A stretch of 64,000 nucleotides of DNA from Candidatus Krumholzibacteriota bacterium (GTDB lineage: Bacteria > Krumholzibacteriota > Krumholzibacteriia > Krumholzibacteriales > Krumholzibacteriaceae). The position numbers and the translations under genes were made by a program. Location: positions 1 through 64,000 of the forward strand of contig JAFGBF010000014.1 of the NCBI GenBank assembly GCA_016933255.1, in the 5' to 3' direction. A model generated the notes under the pieces. That model was given only the letters and a program-made list of their open reading frames with translations, did no database searches and was not told the DNA's origin. Positions 45,410-55,131 of the stretch are shown here, piece by piece (the first letter of the stretch is position 1; every line of letters starts with the position of its first letter).

Positions 45410-47604
45410 CAGGGAGCAACCTCATGTTTGCATTCCGGGCAAACCAGATAGCCGGCTTTTTTCTTGGTTGATTTTTCGACAAGGAAGGCTTCCCCGCATT
45501 CAGGGCATTTTTTGTCCGTAGGCTTGTCCCAGCTGGCATATTTACAATCTGGATATTTGCTGCATCCGTAGAATATTTTTCCTCTTCTAGTCTTCTTTTC
45601 AGCAATTTCACCGTCACAGCCTTCCTCGGGACAGGGAATACCCATGGTCGCAGTCTCGGTGTATTTGCAATCAGGGTAATTCGAACAAGCGATGAATTTG
45701 CCGAATCTTCCTGATTTATATTTCAGTTCCCCGCCGCACTTTGGGCACTTCTTTTCTATTTTTTCCTCTTCTTCAGTCGATTTGGCAAATTTACATTCGG
45801 GATAACCCGGGCAAGCCAGGAAAATACCGTTTCTGCTCCATTTTTTTACAAGCTTCTTACCGCATTTTTCACATATCTCCCCGGTCTCTTCCTGGAACAT
45901 CTTTTTAAACTCAGCCTGCCTGCCTTTAAATTTTTCCAGGTCGACAGAGAGAGGGTCATAATAAAATCTTACGACATTCTGCCATCTGTCTTCAGCCTCT
46001 TCGACCTTATCGAGATCGCTTTCCATCCTTGCCGTAAAATCAATCTCAAAAATATCGTTGAAAATCTCCGATAAGGATCTCCAGACTACTTCACCGAGTT
46101 CGGTGGGTTTCAGCGAACGGCCTTCCCTTACAGCGTAATCACGGGAAAGTATGATGCTGATGATGCTCGCGTATGTGCTTGGCCTTCCTATCCCTTTATC
46201 CTCAAGTTCTTTGATCAGAGAGGCCTCTGAATATCTTGCCGGAGGTTCCGTGAACTTTTGCGTGGTGCCGAGCTGTTTGATGAATAATTCTTCGTCTTTG
46301 ACCAGATCAGGGATCCACGTTTCGTCTTCTCTTTTTTTGTCGGGGAAAATAGCCAGAAACCCTTCAGATTTTACTTTTCTTCCGTTAGCCCGGAGCAGAT
46401 ATCTATCGCAGGATCTGATGTCAGTCTCACGTATGCTGTAGACGGCCGGAGCGGCCAATGAGGCGAGAAACCTCATCCAGATGAGGCTATAGAGTGCCAA
46501 CTGGTCTTTTTCAAGGAATGGGGCCAGTTTCTCGGGGGTCTTAAATGAATCGGTAGGCCTGATGGCCTCATGCGCGTCCTGGCTTCCTTTTAACTTTTTG
46601 TAGCCCCTCTTCCCCTTAAAAACGACGGATTTGCCGTAATTTTCTTCGATAAATACCTGCCCCTGCTGAAATGCATCGGTACTGACCCTTGTAGAATCAG
46701 TCCTCATATAACTTATCAGCCCGACAGACCCCTCATCACCCATATTAAGCCCCTCATAAAGCTGCTGGGCGACAGCCATCGTCTTTTTTGCTGAAAAACC
46801 AAGGCGCCCTGCGGCTTCTCTCTGAAGAGTGCTTGTGATAAACGGGGGCTGCGGGTTTCTCTTTTTTTCCTTTTCGCGGAATTCCTCGACAAAAAGCCGT
46901 TCCGATCTTATTTCCGCAAGGATCTTTTCGGCCATCTCTCCATTGCCGATCTCGGGATTCGCTCCATCTACCTTGAACAGCCGGGCTGGAAACTCCACAT
47001 CTTCAGATGTTTTCAGGACTCCATCGATAGTCCAATATTCCTCTGGAGTAAATCTTCTTATAAGATCTTCACGCTCGCACAGCAGCCGAAGCCCGACACT
47101 CTGCACTCTGCCGGCCGAGAGCCCCCTGTAGAACACCTTCCAAAGCGCCGGGCTGACAAGATACCCGACTATTCTGTCAAGTATCCTTCTTGCCTGCTGC
47201 GCGTTCACCTTGTTCATGTCAAGTTCGCGGGGATTTTCAACAGCTTCTTTGATCGCGTTGGCGGTGATCTCGTTAAATATTATTCTTTTGGAAGGAACGC
47301 CTGTCTTTTTTAATATTTCGCTGAGATGCCACGCGATCGCTTCGCCTTCCCTGTCCATATCCGTCGCCAGAAGGATCTCGGTGCTTTTTCCGGCGACATC
47401 TCTGAGCTCCTTGATTATTTTACTCTTACCACGGTCATTGACATATTTTGGTTTGAAGTTATTCTCGAGATCTATTCCCAGTTCTTTTTTAGGCAGATCG
47501 CGGATATGGCCGACAGAGGCTTTTACCTTATACCCTTTTCCAAGGTACTTCTTTATGGTGCGCGCCTTCGCGGGGGATTCCACTATTACAAGGACATGAT
47601 CCAA
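45409..47604 (-). CDS. topA: DNA topoisomerase I
   Basis: Type IA topoisomerase that relaxes negative supercoils. The Toprim domain starts the protein (VLVIVESPAKARTIKKYLG) with DMDREGEAIAWH. The active-site tyrosine is in SYMRTDSTR. The C-terminus has four Cys4 zinc-ribbon repeats (CEKCGKKL..., CPKCGGEL..., a CPEEGCDG unit and CPECGEAF). I choose TTG 47604, with GGGAG six bases upstream and just after the smg stop. The longer frame from 47652 would overlap smg and add residues not seen in the family. Confidence 0.96.
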   Translation of the reverse strand: MDHVLVIVESPAKARTIKKYLGKGYKVKASVGHIRDLPKKELGIDLENNFKPKYVNDRGKSKIIKELRDVAGKSTEILLATDMDREGEAIAWHLSEILKKTGVPSKRIIFNEITANAIKEAVENPRELDMNKVNAQQARRILDRIVGYLVSPALWKVFYRGLSAGRVQSVGLRLLCEREDLIRRFTPEEYWTIDGVLKTSEDVEFPARLFKVDGANPEIGNGEMAEKILAEIRSERLFVEEFREKEKKRNPQPPFITSTLQREAAGRLGFSAKKTMAVAQQLYEGLNMGDEGSVGLISYMRTDSTRVSTDAFQQGQVFIEENYGKSVVFKGKRGYKKLKGSQDAHEAIRPTDSFKTPEKLAPFLEKDQLALYSLIWMRFLASLAAPAVYSIRETDIRSCDRYLLRANGRKVKSEGFLAIFPDKKREDETWIPDLVKDEELFIKQLGTTQKFTEPPARYSEASLIKELEDKGIGRPSTYASIISIILSRDYAVREGRSLKPTELGEVVWRSLSEIFNDIFEIDFTARMESDLDKVEEAEDRWQNVVRFYYDPLSVDLEKFKGRQAEFKKMFQEETGEICEKCGKKLVKKWSRNGIFLACPGYPECKFAKSTEEEEKIEKKCPKCGGELKYKSGRFGKFIACSNYPDCKYTETATMGIPCPEEGCDGEIAEKKTRRGKIFYGCSKYPDCKYASWDKPTDKKCPECGEAFLVEKSTKKKAGYLVCPECKHEVAP

Positions 47605-47617
47605 TCTATTCTCCCGT

Positions 47618-48058
47618 TTAGTTAAGGTTCCGCGTAGAGCAGTCAGAACCATCGACTACTTCTTCAGGCACATCGGGCGCAAACCCCATGACAAGTTCTT
47701 TGATCTCATTGATGGAAACCGGAATACGGTATTCCATGCCCGCATTCTCTATGATTATGTTTAATTGAGCCTCAGTAATCCATCCGCCGGTCTGGAGTTT
47801 TATCAGATATCCCTGCGCGTCGGTAGTGAGCAGGATCTTTTCTCCTTCTCCAAGGATCCGGTTTTTTGTATACAGCTGAGAACCTGATTCAATGCTGTCA
47901 TCCAATATTCCGAAGTCGAGAATCGTCATAGCCTGACTTATCTCATCCAGCGAATATCCCATTTCTTCCAGCTCATCGTTTATACCTTCAATATCCGCGG
48001 AATCAACGGATTCGGAATCGATGATATATTCAATGATCTCCCTGATGCGTCCTTTCAT
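47618..48058 (-). CDS. smg: Smg family protein (DUF494)
   Basis: Conserved protein of unknown role (PF04361), 146 residues. It starts MKGRIREIIEYIIDSE and has ELEEMGYSLDEISQAMTILD, followed by a helical C-terminal half containing GGWITEAQLNIIIENA. The ATG at 48058 has GAGGAG four bases upstream; the longer frame to 48160 runs into secA and is rejected. smg beside topA is a conserved neighbourhood (often with dprA, which is absent here). Confidence 0.88.
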   Translation of the reverse strand: MKGRIREIIEYIIDSESVDSADIEGINDELEEMGYSLDEISQAMTILDFGILDDSIESGSQLYTKNRILGEGEKILLTTDAQGYLIKLQTGGWITEAQLNIIIENAGMEYRIPVSINEIKELVMGFAPDVPEEVVDGSDCSTRNLN

Positions 48059-48110
48059 TGTTCTCCTCGTCAAATAATGAACACAGCGCCTTTTGCAAAA
48101 CGAATAATGC

Positions 48111-51100
48111 CTAGACGGCATCCTTTCCGCAACATTTTTTATATTTTTTGCCGCTGCCACAGGGACATGGATCGTTTCTCCCTACCTTGGGAGCATCCCT
48201 CTGGACAGGTTTTACTGGCGTTTTTCTTTGTATTTCACTGTTCCCTGCAGTACGGAGCCGATTTTCGTTATCGTTATCAGCTGGAGGTTGCTGCTGAGCG
48301 CTGCTGTAGGTGTCCGTCACCTGGTGAACCGCGACTCCGGAGCCGACTCCCCTGCTTCTTTCTTCGCGATTATCCCTGTCAAGTCTTGCATGGAAAAGTC
48401 CCAACAGGATAGATCTGTCTATATCATCAAGCATTTCAGAAAAGAGTTGGAAAGCCTCCTGCTTGTATTCGACAAGAGGATCCTTCTGCGCATATGATCT
48501 GAGATGTATCCCCTCTTTAAGATTGTCGAGTTCCCGGAGGTGATCCATCCACTTTTCATCTATGCTTTGCAGCATGATCAGTTGTCCCAGTTGCCCAAGG
48601 ATATCCTCCGGTATCGTGGATTTGCGGATCGCATAACCTTCCGCTGCAGCAGCTTTCAGGTGTTCGAACACGAGGTCGGGGTCTTTTCTGGATTTTTCAG
48701 GAAGGGACTCCAGCTCGAAAGGCACAAGAAAAGTGGTCTCAAGTTCAGTCATGGCCCCGGAGACGTCCCATTCTTCGTAGTCGAGGTTTCCAGGAAAGAA
48801 TCTCTCGCAGGTGTTACCGATGACGCTTTCTATAAGGCCGTTAACCATATCATCGATATTTTCGACCTGAAGCATCTCATTTCTTCTGCCGTATATGACT
48901 TCGCGCTGTATATTCATGACATCGTCATATTCCAGAAGTCTTTTACGGATGCCGAAGTTGTACATCTCGACGCGTTTCTGGGATTTTTCTATAGCTTTCG
49001 TCACAAACGGATGAGTTATTACTTCGCCTTCCTCGATACCCAGTTTATCCATAACTGTGGAAATCCGTTCAGAACCGAAAAGCCGCATAAGGTTGTCCTC
49101 GAGAGAGGTGAAAAACCGTGATGAACCAGGATCACCCTGCCTGCCCGAACGCCCCCTTAACTGGCGATCGATGCGCCTCGATTCATGACGCTCTGTCCCG
49201 ATGATCTGAAGCCCGCACGGGACATCTTCCGTGCATTTAGATTTCTTCTCTTCGTTAGGACAATCGGCGCAATCGTCAGGAGTCTCGCACCGGATACAGC
49301 ACCTTTCACACTTCACCACCCCTTTTTCCAGTTTTATATCGGTTCCTCTTCCGGCCATATTCGTAGCTATCGTGACCGCGCCTTTTTTCCCTGCTTTCGA
49401 CACTATTTCAGCTTCACTCTGGTGCTGCTTTGCGTTGAGGACGTTATGCGGGATGCCATCCCTTTTCAGCATCCTGCTGAGTGTCTCAGAGACCTCTACC
49501 GTGACTGTGCCTACGAGGACGGGGAGTCCTGCCTCATGGAATTTTTTCACTTCCTGGAGTATGGCCTTGTATTTTTCCCTTTTTGTGCGGAATATAACAT
49601 CATCATAGTCTATTCGTCTCACGGGTTTGTTTGTCGGAACGACATTTACTTCGAGTTTATATATCTTGTGGAACTCCTCTTCCTCGGTCTCGGCCGTACC
49701 AGTCATTCCAGCGAGCTTTTCATACATTCTGAAATAATTCTGCAGAGTTATCGTAGCGAAAGTCTGTGTTTCCCCTTCGATCTTGACTTTTTCTTTTGCT
49801 TCAAGTGCCTGATGAAGTCCATCACTGAATCTTCGTCCCGGCATCAATCTTCCGGTGAATTCGTCCACTATCATCACCCGTCCATCCTGGACGACATATT
49901 CAACGTCTTTTTCAAAAAGAGTATATGCCTTTAAAAGCTGAGAGAAACTGTGTATCACCTGACTCTTTTCCGCGTACTTCCGGTATGCAAGATCCTTTTT
50001 GTGTATACGGTCTTTAATATCAAGTGATTCGTCAGATTCGATCTCGTTGATCTTCATGCTTAGATCGGGAAGGACGAATAATTCCTGGTCTTCCGCCGAG
50101 AGAGCATTTCTGCCCTTGTCGGTCAGATCGATCGTATTTGATTTTTCATCTATAACAAAGTAGAGTTCCTCGTCGAGTTCATGAAGCTTCTTTTCTCTCA
50201 TGAAGTCCGCCTCAACCTTGAGCATCAGCTTTTCATACCCAGGCATTTTTCTGAGCTTCATGAATTTTTTATTCTTGGGGTCACCTCTCCTCGAAAGAAG
50301 CAGTTTTACGCCGGTATCATAGTCGTCATTTTCTTCTTCTGTTTGAACCTGGGGTTTTTCCAGCACGCTCATATAATCGTTGATCATGCGCTTTTGCATG
50401 AGAACCAGTTTCTCGACCTTGCCTCTGAGAAAAGAAAAATTATCGTTTTTCGCAGAACCCTGGACAGGACCGGATATGATCAGCGGAGTCCTTGCTTCAT
50501 CGACAAGCACGCTGTCAACCTCATCGACAATAGCGTAATAATGGTGCAGCTGGACCTGGCTCTCCCTACGCATCTTCATGTTATCTCTGAGGTAGTCGAA
50601 CCCGAATTCATTGTTCGTTCCGTAGATCACATCGCAGCCATATACGGCTTTCTTTTCTTCGGGGTCCATATCATTCTGAAGACAGCCGACCGTCAGACCC
50701 AGGAACCTGTATATCTCCCCCATCCACTCGGAATCTCTTTTGGCAAGATAGTCGTTGACCGTGACCAGGTGGACGCCTTTTTTCATCAAGGCATTCAGGT
50801 AAAGCGGCATAACGGCTACGAGAGTCTTTCCCTCTCCCGTGGCCATCTCGGCTATCGAACCTTCATTAAGTACTATTGCTCCGGCGATCTGGACATCAAA
50901 CGGGACCATCTCCCAATTCAAGTCCTGGGAGACGACTTTCCAGCTTTTACCTACATGTCTTCTGCACGCTTCGTATACAAGCCCATACGCTTCATTAAGG
51001 ATATCGTCGGTCGTCTCGCCTTTTGAAAGCCTTTCGATAAACTCTTCCGTTTTTTCAGGGAATTGATCATCGGAAAGCGAAGCGTACTTATCGCCCCACT

Positions 51101-51188
51101 CCTTGATAGAGATGATCTGAAGAGCGAGCCGTTTCATTAATCTTGATTTACGATCGCCTATGAATCTCGACACCAGGTTTTTGAACAA
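48111..51188 (-). CDS. secA: Protein translocase ATPase SecA
   Basis: Motor of Sec export. Walker A MATGEGKT is near 114, [16 protein letters not shown] marks the second ATPase motif, and the C-terminal SEC-C zinc site is [13 protein letters not shown] (1008-1020 region preceded by GRNDPC). Two insertions stand out. One within the preprotein-binding region (around 265-340, with [18 protein letters not shown]) resembles that of Bacteroidota SecA. The other, at 627-658 in the second nucleotide-binding domain after AGRGTDI, has eight cysteines. The start is TTG with GGAGGT seven bases upstream. 1025 residues, longer than E. coli SecA because of the inserts. Confidence 0.97.
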   Translation of the reverse strand: MFKNLVSRFIGDRKSRLMKRLALQIISIKEWGDKYASLSDDQFPEKTEEFIERLSKGETTDDILNEAYGLVYEACRRHVGKSWKVVSQDLNWEMVPFDVQIAGAIVLNEGSIAEMATGEGKTLVAVMPLYLNALMKKGVHLVTVNDYLAKRDSEWMGEIYRFLGLTVGCLQNDMDPEEKKAVYGCDVIYGTNNEFGFDYLRDNMKMRRESQVQLHHYYAIVDEVDSVLVDEARTPLIISGPVQGSAKNDNFSFLRGKVEKLVLMQKRMINDYMSVLEKPQVQTEEENDDYDTGVKLLLSRRGDPKNKKFMKLRKMPGYEKLMLKVEADFMREKKLHELDEELYFVIDEKSNTIDLTDKGRNALSAEDQELFVLPDLSMKINEIESDESLDIKDRIHKKDLAYRKYAEKSQVIHSFSQLLKAYTLFEKDVEYVVQDGRVMIVDEFTGRLMPGRRFSDGLHQALEAKEKVKIEGETQTFATITLQNYFRMYEKLAGMTGTAETEEEEFHKIYKLEVNVVPTNKPVRRIDYDDVIFRTKREKYKAILQEVKKFHEAGLPVLVGTVTVEVSETLSRMLKRDGIPHNVLNAKQHQSEAEIVSKAGKKGAVTIATNMAGRGTDIKLEKGVVKCERCCIRCETPDDCADCPNEEKKSKCTEDVPCGLQIIGTERHESRRIDRQLRGRSGRQGDPGSSRFFTSLEDNLMRLFGSERISTVMDKLGIEEGEVITHPFVTKAIEKSQKRVEMYNFGIRKRLLEYDDVMNIQREVIYGRRNEMLQVENIDDMVNGLIESVIGNTCERFFPGNLDYEEWDVSGAMTELETTFLVPFELESLPEKSRKDPDLVFEHLKAAAAEGYAIRKSTIPEDILGQLGQLIMLQSIDEKWMDHLRELDNLKEGIHLRSYAQKDPLVEYKQEAFQLFSEMLDDIDRSILLGLFHARLDRDNREERSRGVGSGVAVHQVTDTYSSAQQQPPADNDNENRLRTAGNSEIQRKTPVKPVQRDAPKVGRNDPCPCGSGKKYKKCCGKDAV

Positions 51189-51212
51189 TAGTAAGACCTC
51201 CAGTCAAGCTCG

Positions 51213-51241
51213 AACATAGTACACTCAGCGGCTATAATCAA
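51213..51241 (-). promoter_or_regulatory. Candidate sigma70 promoter of secA
   Basis: On the minus strand TTGATT (51236-51241, 4 of 6) and TATGTT (51213-51218, 4 of 6) are 17 bp apart. Predicted start near 51206, just before the Shine-Dalgarno. A perfect TTGACA at 51273-51278 with TATTAC (51252-51257) at 15 bp is a second option. Confidence 0.45.
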
Positions 51242-51309
51242 GCCCGACTGCGTAATATCTCTTTTGAGGATGTGTCAAGAGAAGTGCTGATCTATTCAGC
51301 CCTTCCCTG

Positions 51310-53238
51310 TTATAAGGCTCCCCTCCCGATCGAAACGGCATGCAAATATCCCTGATTTGACCCGAAAAATATTTTACTGCCGTCAGTCGCCGGGGAAGAA
51401 TAAACAGGGGATTCGACATCATATTCGAAAATGACTTTGCCTGTACCGGTGTTTAGGACATATGTCTTTGAGTTGTAGGCTGTTACGACGATCATGTCAT
51501 CCAATATCAATGGCTTGGATCTGACGGCACCCTGAAGGTCCGCCTTCCAGACCAGTTCGCCGGCAAACGATATGGCATAGAGCATCCCGTCTTCAGATCC
51601 TATATACAGATTTTTTCCGTCAGTCTCCGGTTTTCCGCGCATTTTACTGCCCCCGGGGAATCTCCACATAAGATTTCCTTTTGAGATCGAATATGCGTAA
51701 ACATATTTGTCGTCAGACCCGAAAAAGACGAGGTCGATATCACCGCGGGGCAGAGGGCTCGAATATATTCCTCCTCCGGGCTTCACTCTCCATTCTATTT
51801 TACCGGTCTTACTTAATCTCACAAGAGAACCGTCTGTCGTTCCCGCTATTATACATTCACCGGACACTGCCGGAGAGGCCCATATTTCATTTCCAAGTTT
51901 TTCCGCCCAGATACGTTTTCCGTCTTTTATGTCCAACGAAATGAGGTTTCCTTCCATCGTACCCACTATTACCATATCTCCCATGAGCCTGGGGGTAGTT
52001 ATGATCTTCTCTTTACCTCGGTATATCCATGACATATTGCCGCTGCTCGATTCAAGGCAGACAATATTCCCCGCGTAATCAGCACCTATGACTCTGGATC
52101 CGCTAAACAACGGTGAAGACCCCACGCCGCCCTCGGCCTTGTATTTCCATTTAAAGGTCCCTTCTGTCCCATACGAGTAGATAAACGCATCCCTGCACCC
52201 AAAGACGATCTGTCCGTCCAGGACTGAAGGCGAAGATGTAACGGGAGATTCAAATTTTTCTTTCCATGCTTCCTTGAGTTCTCCCTGCTTTGTCTCCCTG
52301 ACGATAGTCGGAGACTTTTCAGATACAGGGGGTTTTTTGTCTGTATCACTACCTGTGGTCTCCGTCTTTGTGCTTCCTCCTTCAGTTTCACCGATATCAT
52401 CATCCTGGACCGCCAGGAGCCCTTTGCTCTGAATATCATCGTTTTTTTCTGAAATATCGAATGGGTCGAAGATAAAGAAGATGGCTACGATGATTGCGAT
52501 CCCTCCGGTAATATATGGTGCCCTGCTTCTGATCATGCTCTTTCTCCTTATCTTCTGTTTTACTGCTGTTTTTTTTGCTTTTTTTTCAATATCCCAGTGC
52601 ATCACGGGAAAGGTCTGATCGGTACCGAATGATAGCATATCGGTGTTTTCAGGGATTGTTGAAGGAAAAAAGAGGTTATCCCTTAACATCTCTATATTCT
52701 GACCGATAAATTCCCGCGAAGGGGCAAAGACCAGTGAGTGGCAGCCGTCAGGTATCTTGAACCGGTAAATACGAAAATAATCGGCGACATTTTTTTCGAA
52801 AAGTTCGGCCTGCGGATACCGGTCGCCAGGTCCTGTCTCTTTTACCCCATGCAAAATCCCGACTGGGCCTTCTATATTCTTTTCAGAATCATGATACAGG
52901 ATCTCGACACCTTTGCTGCAAAGAAGGTATGCATCCCTCTCTCTGCGTATCATGATCACCACCATCGATTCCGCTGGAATATCCTCATCTATCTCCAGGT
53001 TATCGACAGAAGTTCTGAAACTTTCTATTACTTTCTGAAAATAATGTACCGGATCCCCCAGCCTTGAAGCTTCAATGGCTGATCTGAAAAGCTTCCGGAT
53101 CGCGGCCTCTGATTCTTTCCGGGGAGGCGAAAAGAAGACGAAGAACTCTTCACCTCTCAGATTGGTTGGATCTTCGCTGTAGGTAAACGTCTCTTTATCT
53201 TTATTATTCCCGTAGCAGAGAAAGCAAGTTTTTCTCAT
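51310..53238 (-). CDS. Membrane-anchored PQQ-type beta-propeller with cytosolic phosphatase-like domain
   Basis: A 642-residue protein not matched to a named family. Residues 1-215 are cytosolic and weakly recall a PP2C phosphatase fold (EEFFVFFS at 30-37, ERDAYLLCSKGVEILYHD at 100-117, DGCHSLVFAPSREFIG at 164-179), but the acidic metal-binding residues are not evident. A basic stretch (219-239) precedes one membrane helix (about 241-258), which places the C-terminus outside. After a Ser/Thr/Glu-rich linker, residues 330-642 form PQQ/BamB-like propeller repeats with recurring W-x-[FY] and SSP or GT-x-DG-x-L patterns. ATG 53238 has GAGGTGG upstream. Follows two TPR genes and precedes secA. Confidence 0.72.
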   Translation of the reverse strand: MRKTCFLCYGNNKDKETFTYSEDPTNLRGEEFFVFFSPPRKESEAAIRKLFRSAIEASRLGDPVHYFQKVIESFRTSVDNLEIDEDIPAESMVVIMIRRERDAYLLCSKGVEILYHDSEKNIEGPVGILHGVKETGPGDRYPQAELFEKNVADYFRIYRFKIPDGCHSLVFAPSREFIGQNIEMLRDNLFFPSTIPENTDMLSFGTDQTFPVMHWDIEKKAKKTAVKQKIRRKSMIRSRAPYITGGIAIIVAIFFIFDPFDISEKNDDIQSKGLLAVQDDDIGETEGGSTKTETTGSDTDKKPPVSEKSPTIVRETKQGELKEAWKEKFESPVTSSPSVLDGQIVFGCRDAFIYSYGTEGTFKWKYKAEGGVGSSPLFSGSRVIGADYAGNIVCLESSSGNMSWIYRGKEKIITTPRLMGDMVIVGTMEGNLISLDIKDGKRIWAEKLGNEIWASPAVSGECIIAGTTDGSLVRLSKTGKIEWRVKPGGGIYSSPLPRGDIDLVFFGSDDKYVYAYSISKGNLMWRFPGGSKMRGKPETDGKNLYIGSEDGMLYAISFAGELVWKADLQGAVRSKPLILDDMIVVTAYNSKTYVLNTGTGKVIFEYDVESPVYSSPATDGSKIFFGSNQGYLHAVSIGRGAL

Positions 53239-53321
53239 AACAACCACCTCACGACGATACCCTAGCCGCAAAATGGCAAAAAATCAATATAAAACAATTG
53301 AATTCCCGGATTGCTGGAAAA

Positions 53322-54002
53322 TCAGGCCTTTAAGAGCTGCTTGACGGAGGAGAATAATTTTGTGATAGGTCCCGGTTCCAGTTTCTGGCCTGAAGAAAGC
53401 TTGGAAAGAAACTGTTTGGCAACTGCATTCTCCGGATCCCATTTCTGGGCGTCCTTAAAGTATTTGACAGCCTGTTTTTTGAGCCCTGCTTTAAAATATA
53501 CAAATCCAAGATTGGCGAGATAATCGGCGTTATAGAATTCCATCTGGATCGCTTTTTTGCAGGCATCACGCGCTTCATGAAGGTTTGAATTGGTCATTCC
53601 AAGACAGAAGCCGTACCAGCTCAGGTATTCCGGATTGTCAGGAACAAACCTTAAGGCCGATTTAAGCAAAAGAGTGGCCTTTTCATATCCCCCGCTTCTC
53701 ATAGCCTCTTTAGCCTGGGAAAATGCAAGAGAGGCGGATCTGGAGTCTTTTTCCTTTATAGCTACTGCAGATTTCGAACACTTTGTCTGTCTTCTCAGAA
53801 GTTCGTTGTATTCAATCCTCTTCTTCTTGTCAATGAGAACGGAATAAGCTTCGTTGACAAGACGGAATTCTTCCTTCTTATCGGGATCATTATCATTGAC
53901 ATCCGGATGACAGAGTTTTGCCAATCGGAAATAGTTCTTTTTGATTTCTTCCTCTGTCGAAGTCGGCTTTACATCCAGAATCGAATAATAATCATTAATC
54001 AC
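53322..54002 (-). CDS. J-domain protein with TPR repeats
   Basis: Residues 1-68 are a J domain with the HPD motif (H32-P33-D34), which stimulates DnaK ATPase. Glycine-rich and zinc-finger regions of DnaJ are missing; instead about 85-215 hold TPR repeats (SGGYEKATLLLKSALRFVPDNPEYLS, ADYLANLGFVYFKAGLKKQAVKYF). It is therefore a specialised co-chaperone, not DnaJ itself. The start is GTG with AGAGGT eight bases upstream, six bases after the preceding TPR gene. Client unknown. Confidence 0.82.
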   Translation of the reverse strand: MINDYYSILDVKPTSTEEEIKKNYFRLAKLCHPDVNDNDPDKKEEFRLVNEAYSVLIDKKKRIEYNELLRRQTKCSKSAVAIKEKDSRSASLAFSQAKEAMRSGGYEKATLLLKSALRFVPDNPEYLSWYGFCLGMTNSNLHEARDACKKAIQMEFYNADYLANLGFVYFKAGLKKQAVKYFKDAQKWDPENAVAKQFLSKLSSGQKLEPGPITKLFSSVKQLLKA

Positions 54003-54008
54003 TTAAAT

Positions 54009-54950
54009 CTACCTCTTGCTCAGTGCAGGCTTTAGCTCTTTGAAAAGATTATTCGCCAATTCATTCGCGGGATCCGCTTCAAGTATCACCTTTAGATGTT
54101 TGAGGGATTCTTCCTCATTACTATTCTCATAAAGGGTCAAAGCCAGATTCATACGGGCTTTCAAGTATTCAGGATTGATCTTCAAGGCGGTCTTGAATTC
54201 CACGATCGCATCGTCCTTCATGTTGATATTGGCGTAGGAAATTCCAAGAAGATTATGAAGGTCCGGATAATCGGGGTTAAGCGACAGCGCTTTTTTCATC
54301 TCCGCTACGGCTCTTTCGAAATCTCCCAGGTGAATAGCTTCCAGAGCGAGCTGTTTGCTGATCTGGGATGAAGAAGGACGTTCCTCGAGCAATCTTGTGA
54401 AAAGCTCCTCTATCTCCTCTTTTGCTGACGCTGATTCAGTCTTTACAATGAGTTCGTTCAAAAGCGACTTGAAAAAGTTCGGAACCGAAGAAATGCTTTC
54501 ACGAAGATGTTCCATCGTTTTATCCTGGTTTTGATCAGAATAGTAACTTTTAGCAAGCATTAACCTGGCCTTGAAATAATACGGATTTATGGCAAGTGCC
54601 TTTTTTATGCTTGCTCTGGAATCGACTCTTCTGCCGATATTCTCGTACATCATTCCGAGCCTGTAGTGTACATCTGCATAATTGGGCTGTAGATCTATAG
54701 CTTTTTCAAGCTGTTTCGAAGATTCGAGGAAGTCGCCGGCTTTTTCGAGTTCGAGAGAATATTCCATATACGATTCGACGATGTACATCCTCAACAATTC
54801 CTGATCCTTCCCGTCCACGACTCCGGCTTTCTTGCGGAGATGAGCCTCAAATGACTTGCAGGCCTTCTTGTACTCACCCCTGTTCAGAAATTCTAACGCC
54901 TTTTTCAAATCGTTTTTTGGAAGGAAATTGGCAAATCGATCTAAAAACAT
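54009..54950 (-). CDS. TPR-repeat protein
   Basis: A 313-residue soluble protein built almost wholly of TPR units, such as ADVHYRLGMMYENIGRRVDS and YLKARMNLALTLYENSNEEE. No signal peptide or membrane segment is clear. ATG 54950 has AGAGGT eight bases upstream, nearly the same Shine-Dalgarno as the next gene; GTG 54974 lacks one. It probably acts as a scaffold with the J-domain/TPR protein translated just after it. Function unknown. Confidence 0.75.
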   Translation of the reverse strand: MFLDRFANFLPKNDLKKALEFLNRGEYKKACKSFEAHLRKKAGVVDGKDQELLRMYIVESYMEYSLELEKAGDFLESSKQLEKAIDLQPNYADVHYRLGMMYENIGRRVDSRASIKKALAINPYYFKARLMLAKSYYSDQNQDKTMEHLRESISSVPNFFKSLLNELIVKTESASAKEEIEELFTRLLEERPSSSQISKQLALEAIHLGDFERAVAEMKKALSLNPDYPDLHNLLGISYANINMKDDAIVEFKTALKINPEYLKARMNLALTLYENSNEEESLKHLKVILEADPANELANNLFKELKPALSKR

Positions 54951-55131
54951 ATTCAGTAACCTCTTGTTGTCCACTCTGCCATAAATCAGTGTCTAAACCC
55001 TTCTCCGCCGGAATATGCAAGTCGCAGGCCAATAGTCTTTGGCCATTTAAAAGGTTGTTATATAAAAGGATACGAGCGAAATACCTTTGGCGGATCCGGG
55101 AGATTGAATGATCTTTTTGCAGTATTCGCAA

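Noticed and set aside
50181-51026. 281-residue plus-strand open frame opposite secA
   Set aside because: It lies wholly inside secA, whose family motifs are continuous on the other strand; the translation shows no recognisable domain and has no Shine-Dalgarno.
55027-55044. 6-bp inverted repeat GGCCAA/TTGGCC in the gap before the TPR gene
   Set aside because: No T-run on either strand and no promoter context; probably chance.
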